Shown here: piece by piece, positions 56,850 to 64,000 of the stretch
How positions within the stretch are numbered: the first letter of the stretch is position 1
Layout of the letters: each line of letters starts with the position of its first letter
Origin: Paenibacillus sp. SYP-B3998
GTDB taxonomy: Bacteria > Bacillota > Bacilli > Paenibacillales > NBRC-103111
Assembly (NCBI RefSeq): GCF_010820665.1
Contig: NZ_JAAIKC010000005.1
Coordinates: forward strand, 248,001-312,000
Direction: 5' to 3'
Length of the DNA: 64,000 nt
Notes under the pieces: generated by a model
Told to the model about the DNA's origin: nothing
What the model saw: the letters and a program-made list of their open reading frames with translations, nothing else
Databases searched by the model: none
Made by a program: the position numbers and the translations under genes

Positions 56850-59216
56850 TTGAAAATGCTTAGACAAGTAGGAACCCTGGCGATGGCCTCATCGCTTTTA
56901 CTCACTGCTGCTCCTCAAGTATGGGCAGATGAAGCTGTTGTTCAAAACAAAGCGATTTCAGTACCAGCCGTTCCTGTTCAAGGAGATGGTAAGACTTTGG
57001 AGGCAAGTATTACGAAAGAACGTGCGATTGAGCTCGCGAAGACCTACATAACAATTCCCACCGGATATACACTGCAATCGGTTAGCCTCAATTCGTATTA
57101 TGCGAATACGGGACGCAACTACCCTACTTGGAACATCAATTATGCGAAAAAAGTGAAGGATCAGTATTATGGTTCTCTGAACGTTTCCATTCATGGTTTG
57201 GACGGCACGCTGCTCTCTTATTCCATGAACGACAATGATCCGGAGCTAAAGGCTAGTTATCCGCCGAAGGTGGATTATAAAGCCGCCAAAGACGTGGCTG
57301 CTGCCTGGATCGCCAAAGTAAACCCTACGAAACAAAAAGAATTGCTTTACAACGATGCGGAAGAAAATGCTTTCCGCACCCCATTAGATGGCAATTACGA
57401 GTACAATATACGCTTTGATCGCTCCGTAAACGGTGTCCCTTTTACCCAAAATGGGATTAACATTAGTGTAAATGGGGAAGGGCAAGTCACTAATTATGGT
57501 TTTAATTGGGATAGCAATATAGCCTTCGAGGAGAATAAGACAACAATCTCATCTGAGAGAGCTGCGCAATTATTCCGAGAGAAAGCCGATTTGTCCTTGC
57601 TGTACCAAATTCCTAATCAAACCAAAGGGAAGAAAAATCCGATAATTTCCTATAATATGAATGAATTCTCGTTGCGAGCAGGCAGTGGAGAAATGTGGAA
57701 CCCTAGTACAGGGGCGGCGAATTCAGTTGGGAATGGTAAGCCTCTGACGGATAAACCGCTATCGGGTAAACCCGCGAATACGCTAAATCTGACTAAGGAA
57801 CAAGCGGTTGAAAAGGTAACGGCTACGTTCAATCTCTCTTCGGACTTGAAGCTTCAGCAAGCTTCTTACAATGAATCTACGAACTCCGAAACAGGGGAAA
57901 CGGAATCTAGCTGGAATTTAAACTGGAGTCAATCTTCTGAGAAGGACCTGAACGGTAAGATGGGCGGGAGTGGCGCTTGGGCAACTGTGAATAGCAAAAC
58001 AGGCGAGATTAAGAACTTCAATAGCTTCGTTCCGAACGGACTTGATGCCGACAAGGAAGTAGAAGGCAGAGTTACGTTGGAAGATGCGAAGAAAACGGCT
58101 ATTGATTATGTGAAGAAGAACTTGCCCTTTTACACGGATCAACTAGCACTCGATGCGTCTTCGGAAAAAGATTTCTCCACAGAGCAGCTAAAGCATATGC
58201 GTAATTGGGAAATTCGCTTCAAACGAGTCATTGATGGCGTCAATGCCGGCAATGAGAACGTGACCCTCAACATGGATCGTGTTAGCGGCAAGATTACGAG
58301 TTATTATTTCTCTCTCAGCGGTGTACCTTATCCGAACCAGAAGCCTGAGGTGCTTACGGTCGATAAAGCAAAGGATATGTTGTTCACCCAGTACGATATT
58401 AAGTTGAATTACGTGGTGGCAAATAAGGGTCCCATTTATGGCGTGCCGATTGAAAAATATTTGGTGATGGCAGCTGCAGGAGAAGTCCCGCAGAATGTTT
58501 CCAAAGAAGCCAATAATCAGAAGCTGGAAGCTAAACTGGTGTACTCGCTCGTCCCTAAATTTACAAGGGAAGCTTACTTGTTAGATGCTCAGACAGGACA
58601 ATGGAAGAATGCCAATACAGGTGAAGTGATATCACTTGATAAAGTAAAAGTGGATGATATCCAAAATCACTGGGCACGCAATGAATTGCAGCTTATGCTG
58701 GACTATCAAGCATTGGATGTCAAGGATGGCAAGGTAAATCCCGACCAGACGATTAAACGCGGGGAATTGATTAAGATGCTTGTTATTGCGATGAATGGCG
58801 GCAATGGCGGCATCTATTATGGAAAGGAGCGAGCAGCTTCTTTTGCAGATGTGAAATCCAGTTCACCTCTCTTTGCTTACGTAGAAAATGCTGTGGATCG
58901 AGGACTGTTGGATCCTGGCACAGACTTTAACCCGGAAGCTAACATGGATCGTGAAGATATGGCTCAGCTTATTGTCAAGGCGCTTGGTTACAAGAGCTTA
59001 ACGAAGTTTGACGGAATTTTCAACAGCAACTTCGCGGATAAGGCAAACGTGAAGAATGTCGGTGTTGCTGCTATCGTGCTCGGACTTGATATTATGTCGC
59101 TTAGCGGCGACAAATTCGAGCCTCAGCAAGAAGTGTCCAAAGCACAAGCGGCCAGTGCGTTCTCCCGCTTTCTACAAAAACGAGCTGAGCTGCAAGATCA
59201 ACACCGTTACTTCTAA
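56850..59216 (+). CDS. Secreted YcdB/PepSY-type protein with three SLH domains
   Basis: A 788-residue exported protein. TTG at 56850 is used because AAGGAGG (56834-56840) is at ideal distance; an ATG at 56829 overlaps that site and 56856 is also possible. The signal peptide ends near VWADE. Two repeats of a YcdB/PepSY-like domain (about 45-270 and 290-580) resemble propeptide-like inhibitor or chaperone domains. Three SLH domains (about 610-780; HWARNELQLMLDYQAL, FNPEANMDREDMAQLI, FADKANVKNVGVAAI) anchor it to the cell wall. Function unknown; possibly protein quality control at the wall. Confidence 0.85.
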   Translation: MKMLRQVGTLAMASSLLLTAAPQVWADEAVVQNKAISVPAVPVQGDGKTLEASITKERAIELAKTYITIPTGYTLQSVSLNSYYANTGRNYPTWNINYAKKVKDQYYGSLNVSIHGLDGTLLSYSMNDNDPELKASYPPKVDYKAAKDVAAAWIAKVNPTKQKELLYNDAEENAFRTPLDGNYEYNIRFDRSVNGVPFTQNGINISVNGEGQVTNYGFNWDSNIAFEENKTTISSERAAQLFREKADLSLLYQIPNQTKGKKNPIISYNMNEFSLRAGSGEMWNPSTGAANSVGNGKPLTDKPLSGKPANTLNLTKEQAVEKVTATFNLSSDLKLQQASYNESTNSETGETESSWNLNWSQSSEKDLNGKMGGSGAWATVNSKTGEIKNFNSFVPNGLDADKEVEGRVTLEDAKKTAIDYVKKNLPFYTDQLALDASSEKDFSTEQLKHMRNWEIRFKRVIDGVNAGNENVTLNMDRVSGKITSYYFSLSGVPYPNQKPEVLTVDKAKDMLFTQYDIKLNYVVANKGPIYGVPIEKYLVMAAAGEVPQNVSKEANNQKLEAKLVYSLVPKFTREAYLLDAQTGQWKNANTGEVISLDKVKVDDIQNHWARNELQLMLDYQALDVKDGKVNPDQTIKRGELIKMLVIAMNGGNGGIYYGKERAASFADVKSSSPLFAYVENAVDRGLLDPGTDFNPEANMDREDMAQLIVKALGYKSLTKFDGIFNSNFADKANVKNVGVAAIVLGLDIMSLSGDKFEPQQEVSKAQAASAFSRFLQKRAELQDQHRYF

Positions 59217-59225
59217 AACTCGATG

Positions 59226-59259
59226 AGCATACTGCCTTGGCGGTATGCTTTATTTTTTC
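59226..59259 (+). terminator. Terminator of the YcdB-SLH gene
   Basis: AGCATACTGCC pairs with CGGTATGCT; TTATTTTTTCC follows. Confidence 0.85.
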
Positions 59260-59340
59260 CCACTCCCCCCTTCGTGTTTAGATATGCTACAATGTTCTTT
59301 AAAACTTAGCATTGATACAGTCAGGAGAGGGAGTAAGCGT

Positions 59341-60597
59341 ATGGCAGTTCCAAATCGGGTAGGTTTAGAAGATATCATTAAGGCTAACCATGTTCTTAGT
59401 CGTGTTATTGAGCCATCGCCTCTGCAGCGCAACGAGCTGCTGTCTAATTTATATGAATGTAACGTTTATCTTAAACGTGAAGATATGCAGGTAGTACGGT
59501 CCTTTAAAATTCGTGGAGCGTATAATGTTATTCAAAGCTTGTCCTCTGAGGAGCGGGCAGCAGGCGTTGTTTGTGCGAGTGCTGGCAACCATGCGCAGGG
59601 CGTTGCTTATTCATGCAAACAGCTAGGGATTGACGGGAAAATATTTATGCCTACGACAACACCTAGGCAGAAAATTTCTCAGGTCAAATTATTCGGGGGA
59701 CCGTTCGTTGAGGTCATCCTGACCGGTGATACCTTTGATGACTCCTCTACGCAAGCTAAAGCATATTGCGAGCAAGAGAAGAAAGTGTTCATTCATCCAT
59801 TTGACGACGTTCGTACGATTGCTGGACAAGGCACGGTCGGCCTTGAAATAATGAATCAAATTCCAGAAACACCGGACTTCATTTTTGCGACCATTGGTGG
59901 AGGCGGCTTGATTGCGGGCGTCGCAACCTATGTGGAGAGTGTCTCCCCGCAAACGCGTTTTATCGGAGTTGAGCCCGAAGGCGCTGCGAGTATGTCAGAG
60001 TCCCTTCAGCAGGGACATGTGGTGACGCTTGCCACGATCGATAAGTTCGTGGATGGCGCAGCCGTTAAGCAGGTGGGTCAGCTTACATTTGACATTTGTA
60101 AAGAGAAGCTAGAGGACATCGTCGTCATTCCATCTGGTAAAGAATGCACGACCATTTTAGAGCTCTATAACAATAACGCGATTGTCATTGAACCGGCTGG
60201 AGCTCTGCCTGTTGCAGCTCTTGATGCTTATCGGGAACAAATCCGCGGTAAAAATGTTGTTTGTATCATCAGCGGTGGGAATAATGATATCGACCGGATG
60301 CAGGTGATTAAAGAAAGATCCTTGATCTATGAAGGGTTGAAGCACTATTTTATTCTTAACTTCCCGCAACGCGCGGGGGCCCTCCGCGAATTTCTAGAGG
60401 AAGTTCTTGGGCCTACCGACGATGTTACGCGATTTGAATATACGAAAAAAAATAACCGTGACGACGCTCCAGCATTAGTGGGCATTGAGTTGAAAAATAA
60501 AGACGATTATGATGGTTTAATTGAGCGTCTCTCACAAAAAGACTACGGTTATGTAGAGATTAACAAAGATCCTAAATTGTTTAATTTGCTTATTTGA
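59341..60597 (+). CDS. ilvA: Threonine dehydratase, biosynthetic
   Basis: A 418-residue PLP enzyme that deaminates threonine to 2-oxobutanoate, the first step to isoleucine. The PLP lysine is K56 in RSFKIRGAYN; the phosphate cup is GGGGLIAGVA, and CASAGNHAQGVA is the third hallmark. A single C-terminal ACT-like domain (about 325-418, HYFILNFPQRAGALREFLEE) provides isoleucine/valine control. The start is the ATG at 59341 with GGAGAGGGAG upstream; an earlier in-frame ATG at 59245 lies in the preceding terminator. No T-box is seen upstream. Confidence 0.94.
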   Translation: MAVPNRVGLEDIIKANHVLSRVIEPSPLQRNELLSNLYECNVYLKREDMQVVRSFKIRGAYNVIQSLSSEERAAGVVCASAGNHAQGVAYSCKQLGIDGKIFMPTTTPRQKISQVKLFGGPFVEVILTGDTFDDSSTQAKAYCEQEKKVFIHPFDDVRTIAGQGTVGLEIMNQIPETPDFIFATIGGGGLIAGVATYVESVSPQTRFIGVEPEGAASMSESLQQGHVVTLATIDKFVDGAAVKQVGQLTFDICKEKLEDIVVIPSGKECTTILELYNNNAIVIEPAGALPVAALDAYREQIRGKNVVCIISGGNNDIDRMQVIKERSLIYEGLKHYFILNFPQRAGALREFLEEVLGPTDDVTRFEYTKKNNRDDAPALVGIELKNKDDYDGLIERLSQKDYGYVEINKDPKLFNLLI

Positions 60598-60905
60598 TGC
60601 ATCCGATCAAGCTTCCTATTATTAGCCAACCAACATTGGATATGCTATATTAAGTTGGTTCCAGTTCTTTTCCATATTCGTATGAGGCATGGTGACGATG
60701 ATGGTAGAGCTGTTGATAGGTCGCTATGTTACCTATACCAGGTAAACCTACGGCTATTCCAATTGGAATAGCCTTTTATTGTGATGATAGGCATACGCTA
60801 TACTAGGTAACTTCTCTATTAAATACTTAGCCTTTCTTATAAATAGTAGCTTTACTGTGATTTAAAAAAGTAGGTTTTCTGTGAAACAGTTAGGAGGTAA
60901 GGAGT
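60598..60905. other. Intergenic region: palindromic terminator and small dyad
   Basis: GGCTATTCCAATTGGAATAG-CC (60752-60773) is a perfect palindrome followed by TTTTATT and terminates ilvA. Upstream, TTACCT-ATACC-AGGTAA (60729-60745) is a perfect dyad of unknown role. AGGAGG about 10 bases before the TTG at 60906 is the ribosome site of the next gene. Confidence 0.6.
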
Positions 60906-62441
60906 TTGAGAAGCATAAAGTCATCCCGATGGACGCAGCATATGCAAACCTATTCTTGGGCTTACATAAGCTTGATTGGCGTTTGTTTGTTGACGGTTAA
61001 TCTGCTTGTCGTTGCTTCTTTTTCATTCCAGCCGCTTGTATGGGGCGGTATCGTATTCCAATTCATCGTCTGCGCGATTGGTGCCCTTCGATTACGACAT
61101 CTACTAGTTATGAAACGACAGTATGAAGAGCAAACGAAAGAGATGGAACACATCGCTTATCATGATGCGTTAACAGGACTACCGAACCGTCGGTTATTCG
61201 AGGATCGATTGAAACAGGCGCTGTTGCATGCACAAAGGAGAGGACAACTGACAGCAGTCATCTTTCTGGACATGGATCGCTTTAAGCATGTCAACGATAC
61301 GCTTGGCCATGCCAGTGGCGATAATCTGATTCATCATGTTGGACAGCGCTTGGTGAAATGCTTGCGAGGTGTGGATACGGTGTACCGTCAAGGCGGCGAT
61401 GAGTTCACCATTTTATTAGAATCGATTGCAAAGCCAGAAAATGTAGGCATGGTAGCAAGCCGTATTCAAGCTGCGATAGAAGAGCCCTTTACCCTTAATG
61501 GCATACCTGTTGTAGTGACGGCGAGTATGGGCATTGCTCTGTATCCCATGGATGGGGATACCCCAGAACAACTGATGCATCATGCGGATGAAGCGATGTA
61601 TGCGGCTAAGAAGCGGGGACATAACCGGTTTCAATTCTATACCTCAGAGGTAGATGCTATGGTTGCAGGCAAAGCTTATGTGGAGGCTGAGTTGCGATTA
61701 GCTTTAAAGAATGAGCAGTTTGAACTTCATTATCAGCCCCAGTATGAGTTATCGACCCGCAGGCTTAAAGGCATGGAAGCCGTTCTTCTGTGGAACAAAG
61801 ACGATCATCCGAGATTGGCTGAAATGGATTGGAGAAAAATTGCCGAGGAAACGGGACTTATGGTGCCGATCGGGCATTGGATGCTGCGCACGGCTTGCAA
61901 TCAGTTGAGAAACTGGCAAGATGCAGGTTTTCATCCTCTGCGAATAACGGTGAATGTGAAGGCCGTGCAGTTTAAGGACGAGTTGTTTATCGATGCAATT
62001 GCAAATATAGTAAAAGAATCAGGTCTAGATCCTACAAGCATTGAGTTAGATCTGACCGAAAGCATCACTTCATCCAGTGTACAGCTCGTTGGCGAGAAGC
62101 TTCGTAGATTAAAAGCGCTAGGAGTTCGCATTGCGATGGATGATTTATGTATAGGTTTGTTTACACGCTCTGGTTTGCAAGATATGCCTATGGATAGCAT
62201 TAAACTAGATAGTTCCCTGATTAGAGATCTTCCAGATGATGCTGAGAATCAAGTATTGGCTGCCGGGATTACCCGAATCGCCCATCGATTAGGGCTAAAT
62301 CTCATTGCCAAAGGCGTCGAAACCAAGGAACAACTAGAGCATCTCCAGCATCTTCAATGCACGGAGGTACAAGGAAAGCTGTTTAGTACGCCCTTGGATG
62401 CTTTGGAATTTTTAGAGCTTTTGAAGGCGGAACTCAACTAG
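60906..62441 (+). CDS. GGDEF-EAL protein with degenerate EAL domain
   Basis: A 511-residue membrane-bound signalling protein that starts at TTG. Two membrane helices (about 20-40 and 46-66) are followed by a short coiled-coil. The GGDEF domain has GGDEF (163-167) and an intact inhibitory site RGVD (154-157), so diguanylate cyclase activity is expected. The EAL domain (about 255-505) keeps overall length but EAL is EAV, DDFGTG is DDLCIG, AEGVE is AKGVE and QGY is QGK. Phosphodiesterase activity is therefore doubtful; a c-di-GMP-binding or inactive domain is more likely. Confidence 0.88.
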   Translation: MRSIKSSRWTQHMQTYSWAYISLIGVCLLTVNLLVVASFSFQPLVWGGIVFQFIVCAIGALRLRHLLVMKRQYEEQTKEMEHIAYHDALTGLPNRRLFEDRLKQALLHAQRRGQLTAVIFLDMDRFKHVNDTLGHASGDNLIHHVGQRLVKCLRGVDTVYRQGGDEFTILLESIAKPENVGMVASRIQAAIEEPFTLNGIPVVVTASMGIALYPMDGDTPEQLMHHADEAMYAAKKRGHNRFQFYTSEVDAMVAGKAYVEAELRLALKNEQFELHYQPQYELSTRRLKGMEAVLLWNKDDHPRLAEMDWRKIAEETGLMVPIGHWMLRTACNQLRNWQDAGFHPLRITVNVKAVQFKDELFIDAIANIVKESGLDPTSIELDLTESITSSSVQLVGEKLRRLKALGVRIAMDDLCIGLFTRSGLQDMPMDSIKLDSSLIRDLPDDAENQVLAAGITRIAHRLGLNLIAKGVETKEQLEHLQHLQCTEVQGKLFSTPLDALEFLELLKAELN

Positions 62442-62703
62442 CATGTATCTGGATTTTATTGACCGCCGGTAGTATAATCAATACTTGTGGCTTGGACCCT
62501 GTTGTTGAGAATCACAATGCGAATATGTCAGCTTGTATGACATGACGAATTATGTTATTTCCTGTGGATACTACTTTTCTCCTGCGGATTAAAATGGTAC
62601 AATTGTACATGGAAGGCCTTACATAATTTCGTTTATCATGGTCATACTACAATGTGGGTTCCATGGTAACGGTCAAATTCAATAAGTCGGGGGTAAAAAA
62701 ACA

Positions 62704-63777
62704 ATGAAAAAAGTGCTATCTACAGCTCTTATGGCTGTAACAGTAACGGCAATGGCGCTCACTGGTTGCGCAAAAAAAGAAGAAACAAAACCGGGTGCGG
62801 CTTCCGCAACTCCAGCTCCTAGCGCAGCAGCATCTGCAGCACCAAAAGGAGACACAAGCGGTAAAGATTTCAAAATCGGTATGGTTACAGATATTGGTGG
62901 CGTAAACGACAAATCGTTTAACCAAAGCGCTTGGGAAGGCTTGAAGCTGTTGGAAAAACAAACGGCTGCTAAAGTGAAAAACCTCGAAAGTAAAAGCGAC
63001 GCGGATTACACACCGAACTTGAACCAATTCGTTAAAGATAATTACAACTTGACTTGGGGTATTGGCTTCTTGATGGGTGACGCACTCAAAACAGTTGCTA
63101 CACAAAACCCTACTGCTAAACTAGCGATCATCGATAACGTTGTTGAAGCTCCTAACGTAGAGTCTGTTACTTTCTCCGAACAAGAAGGTTCCTACCTAGT
63201 TGGTGTGGTAGCAGGTCTGACTACAAAAACAAACAAGATCGGTTTCGTTGGTGGTGTTGAAATTCCGGTTATCAAACGTTTTGAAGCTGGCTTCGTAGCG
63301 GGCGTTAAGGCTGTTAACAAGGATGCCAAAATTCAAATCAACTATACAGGTGCTTTCGACAAGCCAGACCTTGGTAAAGCAGCGGCTGCAACGATCTTCA
63401 ACGATGGCGCAGATATCATTTTCCACGCTTCTGGTTCCACAGGTAACGGTGTATTTAACGAAGCGAAAGACCGTGCAAAATCAGGTAAAAAAGTTTGGGT
63501 TATCGGTGTAGATAAAGACCAATCCTTAGAATTTGGCGATGAAGTGACACTGACTTCCATGATGAAACGTGTTGACCAAGCGGTTGCTCGTGTTTCCAAA
63601 GATGTAGTTGAAAACAAGTTCCAAGGTGGTAAAGTAGTTGTTCTTGGTCTGAAAGACGATGGTGTAGGTCTTCCTGAAACTTCCAAGAAAAACGTGACTC
63701 CAGAGATTTTGAAAAAAGTGGACGAGTTCAAAGCTAAAATCATTAGCGGTGAAGTTAAAGTTCCAGAAACTCCTTAA
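62704..63777 (+). CDS. BMP-family ABC transporter substrate-binding lipoprotein
   Basis: A 357-residue lipoprotein with lipobox LTGC (C22). The BMP/PnrA fold is clear: KIGMVTDIGGVNDKSFNQSA, WGIGFLMGDALK, FVGGVEIPVIKRFEAGFVAG and DGADIIFHASGSTGNG. Relatives bind nucleosides such as inosine or guanosine. A Ser/Ala/Pro-rich linker (about 30-50) follows the lipid anchor. The ATP-binding subunit begins at 63904, so this is the first gene of an importer. No purine riboswitch was seen in 62442-62703. Confidence 0.9.
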   Translation: MKKVLSTALMAVTVTAMALTGCAKKEETKPGAASATPAPSAAASAAPKGDTSGKDFKIGMVTDIGGVNDKSFNQSAWEGLKLLEKQTAAKVKNLESKSDADYTPNLNQFVKDNYNLTWGIGFLMGDALKTVATQNPTAKLAIIDNVVEAPNVESVTFSEQEGSYLVGVVAGLTTKTNKIGFVGGVEIPVIKRFEAGFVAGVKAVNKDAKIQINYTGAFDKPDLGKAAAATIFNDGADIIFHASGSTGNGVFNEAKDRAKSGKKVWVIGVDKDQSLEFGDEVTLTSMMKRVDQAVARVSKDVVENKFQGGKVVVLGLKDDGVGLPETSKKNVTPEILKKVDEFKAKIISGEVKVPETP

Positions 63778-63825
63778 TTGTATAGACAACGTAGTAATTA
63801 GGAACGCTAAGCTTGCTTTTGTTAA

Positions 63826-63860
63826 AACAAGGCTAGTTACATAAACTAGCCTTGTTCTTT
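63826..63860 (+). terminator. Hairpin between binding protein and ATPase genes
   Basis: AACAAGGCTAGTT and AACTAGCCTTGTT pair perfectly, then CTTT. As in the first importer, it probably lowers expression of the downstream ATPase gene relative to the binding protein. Confidence 0.8.
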
Positions 63861-63903
63861 AGTTATGAGAGGTTTTCCAAAAATTGATCAGTAGGGTGAT
63901 CTG

Positions 63904-64000
63904 ATGAGTAATGTAACCCCTGTTGTTGAGCTAAGCCAGATTACGAAGCGATTTCCTGGGATTGTCGCCAATGATTCCATCAGCTTAAAGCTGCATCTTG
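63904..64000 (+). CDS. ABC transporter ATP-binding protein (partial, BMP importer)
   Basis: The window ends inside this gene; 32 codons are visible from ATG 63904. The start reads VTPVVELSQITKRFPGIVAN, the normal N-terminus of sugar/nucleoside-type (RbsA/YufO-like) double-ATPase subunits. It lies 126 bases after the BMP lipoprotein gene, matching the bmp-ATPase-permease order of nucleoside importers. Confidence 0.8.
   Translation, partial: MSNVTPVVELSQITKRFPGIVANDSISLKLHL

Noticed and set aside
59217-59340. T-box leader before ilvA
   Set aside because: Only about 120 bases, occupied by the previous terminator; no AGGGTGG-type T-box core.
62442-62703. Purine riboswitch before the BMP lipoprotein gene
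   Set aside because: No conserved three-way junction pattern could be recognised in the 260 bases.

Overview
The window looks like chromosome of a spore-forming Gram-positive of the Paenibacillus type (Bacillota). The basis is strong purine-rich Shine-Dalgarno sites, frequent TTG/GTG starts, two secreted proteins with S-layer homology (SLH) domains, a GlpP-regulated glycerol locus, a BmrCD-type exporter, chitinolytic secreted enzymes and many compact intrinsic terminators. The genus is inferred, not proven. No rRNA, tRNA, intact insertion sequence, prophage or CRISPR array was seen.

Layout. 0-2 kb: end of a TrpXYZ-like ABC importer. 2.4-7.4 kb: an OmpR-type two-component system, a DinB protein, a decayed stretch, a GNAT protein and an M42 aminopeptidase. 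7.7-12.2 kb: a GH18 chitinase and an M4 metalloprotease with the same Fn3-Fn3-CBM5/12 tail. 12.3-13.7 kb: an MBL hydrolase and its TetR regulator behind a promoter with an operator. 13.8-18.1 kb: glpP-glpK-glpD with two terminator leaders sharing a GGAGA-type motif; glpF is absent. 18.3-26.7 kb: mixed single genes, a TetR island with a broken oxidoreductase, a WYL-DinB-GyrI-like operon, a flavodoxin-fold reductase and an M29 aminopeptidase. 26.8-35.3 kb: glutaminyl-tRNA synthetase, a second two-component system, a five-repeat secreted protein and a 1170-residue SLH protein. 35.3-37.9 kb: an AT-rich patch with a structured element, an ECF sigma factor with its membrane partner, and a truncated Nudix gene. 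38-43.6 kb: an FMN reductase under a MerR-type promoter, a CDF transporter, and an MpsC/FdhF-YdeP/FdhD molybdoenzyme group. 43.7-49.4 kb: an HtrA-like protease with an unusual repeated C-terminus, VanZ, pirin and a BlaI/M56 pair. 49.4-54.5 kb: a small membrane protein and a heterodimeric BmrCD-type multidrug exporter. 54.5-64 kb: a nucleotide-sugar-type reductase fold protein, an rRNA pseudouridine synthase, a YcdB-SLH protein, threonine dehydratase, a GGDEF-EAL protein and the start of a BMP-family nucleoside-type ABC importer.

The most interesting element is at 49.73-50.04 kb, upstream of the exporter. A promoter is followed by a 34-codon leader ORF with a perfect Shine-Dalgarno site and then two terminators. 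Four RNA segments there can form mutually exclusive 1:2 + 3:4 or 2:3 structures, as in ribosome-mediated attenuation. This matches the logic known for the Bacillus subtilis bmrB leader, and it can be read directly from the bases.
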